The notes beneath the pieces were generated by a model. It made no database searches. It saw only the letters and a list, made by a program, of their open reading frames with translations, and was not told the origin of the DNA. 64,000 bases of DNA. It comes from Knufia peltigerae. Its lineage: Eukaryota; Ascomycota; Eurotiomycetes; Chaetothyriales; Trichomeriaceae. The first letter of the stretch is position 1. Each line of letters begins with the position of its first letter. Where the stretch lies: NCBI GenBank assembly GCA_030247855.1, contig JAPDRN010000101.1, forward strand, positions 62,001-126,000, read 5' to 3'. Position numbers and translations under genes: made by a program. Positions 32,306-42,912 of the stretch are shown piece after piece.

Positions 32306-33158
32306 ATGGGAAGCGTAGGCATTGAACCGTTTCAGGTGAGTCGGTGCGAATGCACTCAAACGGCCATACTCACCATGTCGGAAGACCACCTTCGCTGTGC
32401 CTTTACACTGTCAATCTTGCGTTCAAGATGTTACCGGTGCTTTGAATCAAGTAGAAGGTATGTTCAGGCTGTTTCAGAGTTGATAAGCTCCAGCAATGAC
32501 ATTTCTTCTCCCGCCAGGCATCCGTAAGATCGAATGCAATCTCGGAGACCAACTTTTTTATATTGAAGGGACAGCACCTCCATCATCAATTGTATCAGCT
32601 ATCGAGTCTACCGGACGAGATGCGATCTTGCGTGGGAGTGGGAAGGCGGACTCTGCCGGGGTGTGCATCTTGGAAACGCACGCGAAGGGAGTGTCAGATC
32701 CCGTGCGAGGGCTGGCAAGGATGGTCCAGGTATCAGACAATCGAACCCTGGTGGACTTGACTCTACGTGGGGTGTCGCCGGGCACTTATCATGCCACGGT
32801 GCGGGAGACAGGCGATATCTCACGTGGTGCAGGATCGACAGGTGGCATCTGGCAAGCGGTCAAGGCTCTGGGAGGGTTCGACCAGCCTCGCGGCATGTTT
32901 GGCACTGTCGAAGTTGGCCAAGATGGCCGCGGTAGTGCCTTTTTGGACCGACCTGTGTCAATTTGGGAAATTACTGGTCGCAGCATGGTCGTGTCGAAAC
33001 AACGAGAGGGTTCGTTTCAGACCGAGGATGCAGACACCCTGGTAGGGGTCATCGCCCGCAGTGCCGGGGTTTGGGACAATGACAAGACAGTCTGCAGCTG
33101 TTCAGGGAAGACAGTCTGGCAGGAACGCCAGGAGCAGATGGGAAGGGGGATGATATGA
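32306..33158 (+). CDS. ccs1: Copper chaperone for Cu/Zn superoxide dismutase (Ccs1/Lys7)
   Basis: Three exons, 32306-32335, 32385-32457 and 32518-33158 (247 aa). The joined product reads MGSVGIEPFQ, then TTFAVPLHCQSCVQDVTGAL, then NQVEGIRKIEC. This gives an Atx1-like heavy-metal domain with the copper site HCQSC at residues 18-22. The middle domain is SOD-like (VRGLARMVQV, RGVSPGTYHATVRETGDISRG), and the C-terminal tail carries the CSCSG copper-transfer motif (VCSCSGKTVWQER). It delivers copper to, and oxidises, Sod1 in the cytosol and mitochondrial intermembrane space. All three functional regions are intact. A 30-nt first exon separates the start Met from the metal domain. Confidence 0.93.
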
Positions 33159-34744
33159 CCTGATGTACGCTGAGGATTCTAACGAGTAATTCTCGTCTGT
33201 AGAAAATTTTTGATATACATCAGCAACACGTCGTGATTGTTCGGAAGCAGGTTGCATTCGCGGCTGAAGGATTGCGAGTCGGGCAGGCTTCCTGCACGAT
33301 GATGCAGTGCCCCTGCATTGAACATTGAAAGCCCGAGAGCCCGACAGTACGGATAGACGAGGCCTGTCAAGACAATTGCCCTTGTTTGGGAGTTTGAGGA
33401 GTGTCCGAGGGCGTTGGTTGGTCGCCAAAGATGGATTCTGAAACCAAAGGAAGTGGTCCACCCGCATCTGTCGGAGACATGAAACCCCGTCACAATGGGT
33501 TGGATCGGGTCGTGATGGTTGGAGAAGAAGAGCGAAAGGCGCTCGTTACGCAGGACGGCTCAGGTGATGAACTCAGGCCACTCGAGAGTATCGCTTGAAT
33601 CTTCGTATAAGGAAGCGATCTTTGATCACATCGTTGAGGGAAGTGAGTGGTGGAAGCATGGCACCAGCCGAGGTGATAGATGCATGCATTGTATGTCAAA
33701 AGGGTGACCAGGCTCTACAGGGAGTGATCAGGTGTCCTCATTAGGTACCGAACTACCCAAATTAGATACCTATTCCGCACTTACAGTACCTACGTGGGTA
33801 CACGTACTCCTTCCCACTGGTAGGTACCTTCTACAGGTACAGTGGTAAATGATCCTTATTTCGAGTTCTAGGCTCTATCTAGGTAAGCATCTAGCTCTAG
33901 TACAGTAAGGGCACCTAAAAGTAGCGTCGGTAGATCACATAGCGGCCTCTGCGCTGAATCCCAGCCTTCGACGGCCCTGCCCGCCCCCTAAAAACAATGT
34001 CAGTAGCTATACGGAGTACAATGTGACAGCAGCGACGACGTAGGTGGACTACAAGTGCCAGCAGCTTGTGCGATCTTGACAGTTGCCACTGAGGTCAGCA
34101 GAACACCACGGAGTCAGTGGCTTGTCAAGAAGCGAGGGATTCCTTCATGATATCCACCCTTGCCTACGGAGTACCAAGTGGTATTGCGGATAGAAAAACC
34201 TGGTTCTGTTGGTGCTTCAGAGGAAAAAAACCTGTGACAGAATCTGCCCCCGGGACCAGTTAACTCGACCTCCTTTCCTCACACTGTCAATCCTGCGTCT
34301 CCTTCTCCTTCTGTGTTCACACTCTTTTTTCTCTATACCAAACACCATACACGACTTCACTTCTCATATACGCTATCTTTCATTTCATCTGCACGCCGGT
34401 CGTCACTAATACTTTCTGTCAACTTTACTGCATCGCCAATTCGTTGACGTATTGGCGCCGAGAACGCCCGCCACCTACTTGGGCGCTTAATCCTTGGATA
34501 TCGACACTCTGCCGCAGGGCCGACCCCCCGAGCCTCCTACTCGGTAGCATCGCGCAGCCATCCATTTTCGTCTAACCTCTACCGAGTCCGTCACTACGAA
34601 TCCCTCCATTTCAATAACGTCCCAGTCACGACCACTCCGGTCGCAGTCCGGTCCTCCTACCTCCTGTACTTATCCTAGCCTGCATAAGCTGCCCACGTCC
34701 ACCGCCGAGAGGATTTCATCTTCAACCATTCTGGGCGCGGCGCC
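33159..34744. promoter_or_regulatory. NoxR upstream region with CT-rich leader
   Basis: Nearly 1.6 kb between the copper chaperone gene and NoxR. From about 34260 to 34440 the plus strand is pyrimidine-rich (for example CGTCTCCTTCTCCTTC), a common fungal promoter and leader signature, and the stretch to 34744 looks like a long 5'-UTR. Two TACGGAGTA copies lie at 34010-34018 and 34165-34173. A cluster of GGTACCT/TAGGTAC words spans 33740-33920. No gene is seen. Confidence 0.4.
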
Positions 34745-36640
34745 ATGTCGCTCAAACAGGTGGGTGACGCTGGTTCATTGAGAGACAATCTTCCCTAACT
34801 CTGGAGCAGGAGATCGAGACTTGGGTCGAGGCCCTCGGCCACTACGACAATCAAGAATTCGAGGAAGCCTTGACCATCTTTGATGCTATCGCGGATACGT
34901 CCAAGATCCTGTTCAACTGCGGTGTTATTCATGCAACAATTGGCGAACACGACAGGGCGGTGCGTTAAGCCAGAACGGCGGGGTGTGGAACAAGATACTG
35001 ATGGGTGAATAGGTGGAATGCTACCAAAGAGCAATTAAGCTGGACCAATATCTCGCAGTCGCATACTTTCAGCAGGGTGTATCCAATTTTCTCGTTGGCG
35101 ACTTCGAAGAGGCCCTGGCCAACTTCAATGACACCCTTCTATATCTTCGAGGCAACACATACATCGACTACGAACAACTCGGCCTGAAGTTCAAACTCTA
35201 CTCATGCGAGGTCTTGTTCAACAGAGGTCTGTGTTATATGTACCTGCAGCAGGAGGAAGCTGGCATACAGGACTTTACATTTGCGCAGAAGGAGAAGATG
35301 ACCCCGGACCACGATGTGATTGACGATGCTATCAAGGAAAGAGCGCAGGTACGTATTCGATCCCAAATTTGCTCAAAACCACACTGACAGGCGCAGGGAT
35401 ATGTCGTTTTCAGCATGTGAGTATTGGGCTAGGTATTTCTCTGTTCTCTAGCCGCTGACAAGATTTGTCTAGTCCTGTCGGATGTGTATACCGACCGAAC
35501 GAAGCGAAAGTGAAGAACCTGAAGGCCAAAGACTACCTGGGCAAGGCCCGGTTAATTGCTACCTCCAACCGTTCGAACACCGGTACTGGGTTCGAAGGCG
35601 TTGAACGCAGGCAAGCTGTAGCCGCAGAGTTAGGGGCAAAAGACGACAGGCCCGTTGAAAACATCAGCTTCGCTGCAACTAATTTGGTCCAACGGAATCT
35701 GTCCAGTAGAGTCCCCCGCGACCAAAGTGCTCCTCCTGTTATGAACAGGAACGTGTTTCCTCCGACCCCTCCACCAGAGACAGACAAGCCCAGGACCAAC
35801 AGCACTGGAAGTGCAAATCTTCCAATCCGATCAGCGTCTCTCCGCAACCCACGCCCCATGTATCCTACGAAGCAAGACATGGAGCAACCTCGGCCTGGGA
35901 TACTGTCGCGTGCGGCAACTTTTGACCAACAGGCACCTCCGAGTCGGAGTAGGATGCAACAACCATCCATGAGCGAGCTTTCATGGCAAGACGAGGCCCC
36001 AATGCTGAGTCAACAACCTCCAATGGAGAGATACCGGTATGGTACCCAACGGACAGCTTCTGAGCCACGGAGAGCACCCTCACGACGCCAGGTCCTCGAC
36101 AGATCAATATCACAGAGGGTCCCAGCCCCAGCTCCCCTATTCCGTGAGCAACCAAGATACGAAGACCCGGGAGCTAGTGTGGACGATGTCTACAGCATGT
36201 ACGCGAGTCCACGACCGGTGCAACGACGACCCACGCAAAGACGTCAGGAAGAGGATTACTTCAATGAAGAAGATGAATACCTAGACGAAGAACTCGCAGA
36301 CGACGATGATATGGACGGCTTTGAACCCATCCGTGCGCCATCACGGTCCGGACGTGGCAGCTCTCGGCCCGAAATGCGCAAGATCCGAGTCAAATGCCAT
36401 TTCAACGAAGATACGAGATACCTTATGATCGGCGCAGTGATAGATTTTGGTGATTTTGAAAGCAAGATACGAGAAAAGTTCAGCATCAAAGATCGATTGA
36501 AGATCAAAATGCAAGACGATGGTGACATGATCACCATGGGCGATCAAGATGATTTGGAGATGTTGTTGAGTAGTGTACGAAGTCAAGCTAAGAAGGAGAG
36601 AAGCGAGATGGGTAAGATGGAGATATGGATATCGTCATGA
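34745..36640 (+). CDS. noxR: NADPH oxidase regulatory subunit NoxR (p67phox-like)
   Basis: Five exons, 34745-34759 (15 nt), 34810-34959, 35013-35348, 35397-35416 (20 nt) and 35473-36640 (562 aa). All frames close exactly. The N-terminal ~175 residues are tetratricopeptide repeats (ILFNCGVIHATIGEHDRAVE, YQRAIKLDQYLAVAYFQQGV, LFNRGLCYMYLQQEEAGIQD) that bind Rac. Then comes GYVVFSIPVGCVYRP, the activation region characteristic of p67phox/NoxR. The middle is Pro/Arg/Ser-rich and disordered with an acidic run. A PB1 domain occupies residues ~475-562 (RKIRVKCHFNEDTRYLMI ... MGDQDDLEMLL) and binds Cdc24/Bem1-type partners. NoxR activates the NoxA/NoxB oxidases for hyphal fusion, development and host interaction. 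Confidence 0.93.
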
Positions 36641-37841
36641 TATTCTTTCGTGATGGTGCTTTTCGTTTGACTTTTCCACTGCGATATATATCACTTCGCC
36701 CACGCATACTCAGGAGTCTCCCGGTTTGCCGCCACCTTTTTTCCCCTTCAAAGGTGACGCTATACGAAATGCAGCGTTATGAGCACACACAACCACAACA
36801 ACAACTACTACTACTTTGGTATATTTCTCTACTGATGAGAAAGGGACAAGAAATCACATTGACTTTGAGCGAGGAGTTGGACGACGCATCATCATCAACT
36901 CTCCTCCTTTTGAGGGCTTTTGTTTGAAAACACCTGACTAGGTATTTAGTTTCTGGTTTGACAGACTACTGGGAATGGTTGTTTGATTTGTTCGGCTTTT
37001 GTTCTCAAGGCGACACAACTTTTTCACTCCCAAAATTCCTACTTAGCTCAAGCTTGTCATGGAATATCATTACATGTCCTTCCAGGTATCAGGAATAAGT
37101 ATATAGTCCACGAACTGTGCTTTTATTCCCCGATAATTTTCGTTTGTGCTGAAGGGACTGCAATTCATTACGTGGCATAGCAACGATAGGTCAATCGTCC
37201 CATTTCGATAGCATCGCGAAATCAGTTTAGACTCGATCAGTGTACACTGGCAAAATCACTCATGGTCGCGACTGGAAACAGCACATCAAAGTTTGGTGCA
37301 AACAACACAATCAAATCGAGCGTAAAAAATGTGGTACTGACATTCGAACCTCGGTCGAAAACAGGGCACATATTGAATCCAACAAAAAGAAGAACCAGGA
37401 CCTTTGCCAAGGATCGAATCAGGTGCCGAGTCGCGGTCGCGTACAAGGGCGTGGAACATCGTTCCTGGGGTTCGGTGTCGACGTGATTGACCAAAACAAC
37501 CCAACCGTCGAAGAGATGTCGGTACCGGTAAATCCGTCCTCGGGACGAGAAGCGTAGTCGGTCGGACAAATTGGTGGCCCAACCGGATCTTCATAAAACA
37601 TGGGCTGGCCCCGGACAGAGAGAGCCCAACTCCGGACGGGGAGTAATACTCGTACAAGCGAGAACGGACGTTTTTGATTTTCCTTTCGCGGGGGGGGACT
37701 GTTCTGTGTTCCATGTTGTCCACCAAAAAAGAAACCGACAAGATGAAAGGCTGGTTTTTTGCGGTCCGGGAATGTGTACGGAGAAAAAGCATGTTTGGGG
37801 GGGGTCATCATTCTCGTCATAATACGCTAGGAAAGGGGGTT
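36641..37841. other. Convergent 3' intergenic region
   Basis: 1.2 kb between the stops of NoxR and the dual-zinc-cluster factor. Open frames overlap on both strands between 37240 and 37920 but have no recognisable or protein-like features. This is probably two 3'-UTRs. Confidence 0.5.
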
Positions 37842-40800
37842 TCAGAATGTGTGATATTGGGGATTGTGGTGTTGAGCCGTGTCGTCTGTCGTCGAGTACG
37901 GATGGAAGTTCAACCCCCAACGGGTATAATCCGCGGCGTTCCAGGTGATGTAATCCGACATTTCGGCGGCGAGGTTGGTATAATCGTAGGCGGCGACGTC
38001 ATCGGATGATATAGGAGCGTCGAGGAAAGAAGAAGAAGCGTCAACACCGGGAAACATGTCTGCTGCTGCTGCCGCCGCCGTGGCAGAAGCACCCAAATGA
38101 TGTTGTTGATGTTGTTGCTGTTGTTGTGCACCGTGGACGTTTAGAATACGATGAAGTGGTGCCACAATCATGGCATCACCACCAGTGGGAGCTGGACCGG
38201 GACCAGGGCCAAATCCTGTCACTGTCGAGGGTTGGAGGCTGGTATTAAAGTCCATACTAGTTTGTGGGGAGGTATTGTCGTTGTCTTGCTGCTGCTGCTG
38301 CAATGTGGATGAATATCTCGTACGGTCGCCGCGTTGGTCTGGATAATGCTGCTGCTGTGGATGACCTGAAGAAGTTGTGGAATGATGTTCGAGTACGGGA
38401 CTCTCGGTCGTCGTCCGTTCATGGACTCCGCTGCGTTGGCGGCGGTGATGTTGTGTAGCGGTGGTGGCTGATGAAGAAGAGGCGTCCACTGCATCGGTCG
38501 AGGACCGAAACGTCGGACTGGTGACATTGGCCGAGGATTGGTGACGTTGCATCTCGGCTCGAGCCAGTCTGAGCGTCGACACGCTGGAAAGGTGGTTGGA
38601 ATCCGCAGGACCAGAAATCTCGGCACCTTCGGCATCGGTGGCAGGAGAACGGGGATCCCATTCGAGAGCGAGTTTGCGGAACCCAAATCGACTCAGGAGC
38701 GAGATCAATGGCCGTACCTATAGGTAGAGGGCCAGTTAGTAAGAGCTAGTCAATCCTCAACGAGGACCGAAGGTTTTATCTGTGAAGCTTACCAGGACAT
38801 GAGAGCCATCCCTACCCATCAAGGTCATCAACCTGATATTACAACGGATGTTTGCCTCGGCCTGACCGTGGTCCGTTCCTGTTCCTCGACGGGGTGCCGC
38901 AGTGGTGGAATGGATGATTTGGACCTTGGTCACCTCGTAGGCGGCGGTGAAACAAAAGGTGTCATCAAAGGGCCGCACGCCGTGCCGCAGACCGATCTCG
39001 ATCAGTCGCGATATCTCGTCGGCATGATGGCGACAGCGCTGTCGACAGTCTTGTCTGAACTCGTCGGAGACGTGTTCGAAGGTCCGGGCGAGAGGGAAAT
39101 TGAACCCGGGCAGCGACACGCGCGTCAGGTCGGTTATGGCGGCGTGGTAGAGGAAATGAAGCGAAAATACGGCACCCAGGGTATTCAATTCCTTGTGGAT
39201 GTAGATGTTGATGTCGCTGACGCGAAGCCTGGAGGGCATGTTTGCATACCACGATTCCAGATTGTCGAGCAACTCTCTGAACGGCGACCCCGGGTTCTCG
39301 ACGTCGCCCGCGGACAGCGATTGTCTGATCAACCTGTGCAAAGTATGACGGGTTGGTTTACGGCCCCGAAGGAGGGAGAAAGATATTCATAGACATGATA
39401 ATTACACATACCTTAGGACCTGAGTTCGTAGTAGGACCAGGTAGACGAGCTGGCCTCTGTAGTTGATATTATGGGTCACCTCTGGCCGCTCCATGGCTTG
39501 CAGTTTTTCCCCGGTTTGATTGGGGTATTGTGCAAGAAAGTCTTCATCAGAAGCGGGCAGAGGAATGTCCGGGAGCGAGTACTTGGAGCTGTTGTGTGTG
39601 TCTACGCCTGAGCCGACGATGCTGTCCAGGACGAAACACGACCACATGAGTCTCCTACGGCTTTCCTGGTCGCAAGCTTCCGCACCAGGCTTGATGTTTG
39701 CGTCGTAACTGTGGTCAAGACCTAGGAGACGAGCCAGGCGGTGGCAGCATCCCGCCAGGACGAACGCGATGGCGTTTCCGTGGGCACTGGCGCCATACTC
39801 GGAGATGAGTATCAACGCCTTGCCACACAACTCTTGTCAGCAAGAGTTTGCCTACACCTACACTTTATCATGTCGAGGACTCGACGCTCACCATAAGATT
39901 TTGCACCGAGGGGATATCCATCCCCCTCATGGCTATGTCCCTCGCCTTTCTAGCCCATTGAAAGCCGGGCGCCTCATTCTCATCGTTGTACAACGGTAGA
40001 CGGTTATGAGATTCCCACGACAAGTACTTTGCGCCAAAGGCGCACATGATGTAGATCAGCGCCTCGATGTACTCATCTTTGACGATCCCTCTCTCCAGGG
40101 CGCGCATAAAGGTGGGCTTGTGCACGAAGCCCAGACATCTCAGCGGGTGGACGTGTTCGAAGTAAGCATCAATCAACGACCGTAGCAGACGTGGATCCTC
40201 TGGTATTGATTCGGCGAAGAGCCTAACCGCCTCCTTATGAGCCACACATGGAACCAAGAGAGAAACAAGGAGGGGATTTTGGGGGCGGGGGAACCATTAC
40301 CAGCTTTCACCAACGGAACGGCCTGCGTCTGAACCTCCGCCAGATGATGCGAGGGGAACGAGTGATGCCGAAGGTGTAGTCAGGACGGGCGTGCTAGGAT
40401 TGTGTCCAGGCGTCGCTGTTAAGGGAGTTGGCGACTTCACGGGGTCTCTTCCATCTGCTGTCGCCTCCCCTGGGCCCGAGTAGGTACAGGTGAAGCCTTT
40501 TTCTTCGCATCGTTTGCACGTCGGTCTCGTCCGTGAACAGCGGCATTTCGACCGTCGGCATTCCACGCAGGATCCAATGCGGCGCTTGACCACACCAGAC
40601 GCCTCGAAAATGCCGGCAGCAGACCGAGAAACCTCGGCCTGGGATAGCAGCTTGGGGGTCCCCTGATATCCGGGGCACTGGATCTCCAGGCGAATGCAAG
40701 GGCCGCACGCGGGTCGAGCGCGATCACATTTCACCTACAAACGAGGTGATAAGATTAGTGGGGAGTTCCGCACACCATCATTCATCGTGTGGCAGTAACC

Positions 40801-40992
40801 CAAGTGTCTGAATCTGGATCAGAATGCGCAGTAGAATACCGACTTTTCTAGCTCGACAAACTAGACAAGCTGATAGATGGTTCAGAAGAGAGAGTTAGCA
40901 CCACGTCATGCCTGTGATACTGTAACAAGAGTAAATAACTTACGAGCTTCCGGCCTAGAACCCACGAGAGACTGTTCGGCGCCTGTATCCAT
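37842..40992 (-). CDS. Fungal transcription factor with two Zn2Cys6 clusters
   Basis: Seven exons: 40992-40944, 40869-40844, 40734-40301, 40222-39892, 39830-39412, 39333-38793 and 38717-37842 (891 aa). All introns are GT-AG and all phases close. Cluster 1, residues 18-45, is CX2CX6CX6CX2CX6C (CLVCRARKVKCDRARPAC then GPC and IQC). Cluster 2, residues 81-108, has the same spacing (CVECRRSKCRCSRTRPTC then KRC and FTC) with an extra Cys inside. Residues ~170-560 form the fungal transcription-factor middle homology region (LIDAYFEHVHPLRCLGFVHK, RRRLMWSCFVLDSIVG, SLPDIPLPASD). The C-terminal 290 residues are Gln/His/Asn-rich and suit an activation domain. It sits next to a broken GH79 gene, a sugar transporter and a sulfatase, which it may control. 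The first zinc cluster depends on two small exons (49 and 26 nt) and could be missed by automatic calls. Confidence 0.85.
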
Positions 40993-41249
40993 GGCAGACT
41001 ATTCATGAAAGAAGTCCGAAGCGTCGGGACGCTCGGCGCGTGCATTGGGAGGCAAGTGAGAATAGGAAAAAGAAGGAAAGAGCAGGTAGTAGGGGAGTCG
41101 GACGGCTCGCTCGCATCTCGGTCACGGACGTCTCTCTTTATATCTTGCGCCAACTGCGGCAGAGGAGGCAAAAGTCGCGTGTCTTTTACCTGATAGGCGG
41201 GCAAGGACTAATAGCATTCGAGTAATGATAAAGGTGATTAAGTAATTAG

Positions 41250-42426
41250 ATGCCTTCCCCCTCTTCTCGGCACCCTTCAGCATTGTCCGTGCCGGCTGGC
41301 AGTTCGTGGGCAGTTTTACACGATTTCGCCTCCTTCTCCTTACCTACCCATTTCTTCGCACACTACGCCGGTGAGAAGGCGAGAAGAAACCAATCAAATG
41401 TGATTCTCGGCACTGACTGGTGGTCACGTTAGGAAACAACACCTCACCCAATTTGTTTTCTAGGGACATCTTTGATCTCTTGTACAACAAGACTGGAGCA
41501 CATCCGGCCATCAGACTAGGAGGTACTTCGACGTAGGTACGCAGCTTCGAACCAGCCCTGGGTCCGTCTCCAAAACTCGTTCATGAACCACACCGCGGTC
41601 GAGAACAACATCACTCAATACGAGCACGAGATGGAATACGCCCACGAACAGGAGCCTACCGTGCCCGTTGTGTTGGGAGAAATCAATGGTGATTCGGCCA
41701 ACTTGAACATGTCCCAGGTTGATGGCGTCTTCGGTTCTGCTCTTTGGCTGAATGATCATTTGATGATGGGAATGACAATGGTTGGTTACCAACCCCCATC
41801 CAATCATGAGCATAATCATTTTGATTGTTTCCATCTTCTTCTTCAGTTAGAGTTCAAGTCACCCACTGACGATATGAATAGAACATTACCCGTTACAACC
41901 TCATCCAAGGCACCACGTTTGGTTACGTGGCTTGGGTTCCCGTTCCCACAAAGGGTCAAGAGCCTTACGTCCGTGCTCCTCTGTACGGACAGATCTTTGA
42001 CGCGGAGGCCATCGGCCATCATCCCAATGTCCGGATCAAAGCCGCCGTTGACTAGTCCTTGCCGTGGAATATGTCGGCCTACACGATCTACGAGGGTGGT
42101 CGACTCGCCAAGTATGCCGTCATCAATTTTGACGAGTGGAACAAGACGAGCAACTTCTCCCGACCCAGCCAGGAGGTCGTGTTGAGTGTTTCCAACGGCG
42201 AGACGAGGGTTCGCGTCGACCGCCTGACGGGCGACGGTGCGAGCGCGGACGATGGTATCGCCTGGGCGAGTCTCAGTTGGAACTACTCGGACGGACGCCT
42301 CTTGCAGTCCGGCACGTACAAGCCAGAGTGGTTGAAGGTCGGCCAGGACGGCAAGGCCAAGTTGAACTCATTTCCTCCACGGAGGCCGTCTTGGTAACTT
42401 TGAATGGTACCACTCCGCAAATGTGA
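41250..42426 (+). pseudogene. Broken GH79 glycoside hydrolase (beta-glucuronidase/heparanase-like)
   Basis: Pieces of a GH79-family gene are in order but cannot be read through. An N-terminal piece (HDFASFSLPTHFF, about 41319-41370) and a second (DIFDLLYNKTGAHPAIRLGG, about 41465-41525) are followed within ~55 bp by a piece that belongs some 200 residues later (PVVLGEINGD, DGVFGSALWLNDHLMM, 41583-41780). After an apparent intron (41781-41881) come NITRYNLIQGTTFGYVAWVP, then an in-frame TAG at 42053-42055, and then the C-terminal beta-sandwich (YTIYEGGRLAKYAVINFDEW). A frame change near 42365-42372 separates this from the last stretch (ISSTEAVLVTLNG). The missing middle includes the NEP acid/base region of the family, so no active enzyme is possible. 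Living relatives release glucuronic acid from glycans or arabinogalactan. Confidence 0.8.
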
Positions 42427-42500
42427 GTTCAGTCTTTTTGACGTGTCAATATGCCTGGAAGATGAAGGAATCAAAAAGTTTACCTTTGGAAAAAAAAGAA

Positions 42501-42528
42501 GGGGGAGGGGGAGGGGGGGGGGGTCGGG
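42501..42528 (+). repeat. G-run tract
   Basis: An almost unbroken G tract (GGGGGAGGGG, GAGGGGGGGG, GGGTCGGG) lies just after the GH79 pseudogene and preceded by an A run. It satisfies the simple G-quadruplex pattern. Function is unknown. Confidence 0.6.
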
Positions 42529-42912
42529 CGAGTGGTGCCCCAAGTCCATAGCCGGGACCTGAATCGAACTCGATTCATGAAAGGGACCATCCAATAGCCT
42601 GGTAATTATATATACTAAACTGGCTCTAGAGGTCCTGGACTTGAGCCAAAAAAGGGAACGATGACCGTTGCTGACTTGGCTGATGCAAATTACTTCGCTC
42701 TAATGCTCTTTCTTTCTTTCTCCTCAACAGATCCAAACCGACATGGAGAGCACCGGTCACTGCAACTCTTTGCTTCTTGTCATGCTAGGACTTGTTTCAC
42801 TCTTTTCTCTTGTCTGGCCGAAAAATGCCTGTTTATCGACACATCATCTATCATTAATCCGTATGACCCATACGATCCGCTCTCACGATGGGATCCTCAA
42901 AGATCCTCAACT

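Noticed and set aside
37286..37920. Open frames of 110-168 codons on both strands
   Set aside because: They overlap each other in the convergent 3' region between NoxR and the dual-zinc-cluster factor and lack protein-like composition.
42541..42600. tRNA-like B-box (GTTCGATTC on the minus strand)
   Set aside because: The bases flanking the loop do not form a five-base-pair T stem, and no matching acceptor stem or A box is found upstream.
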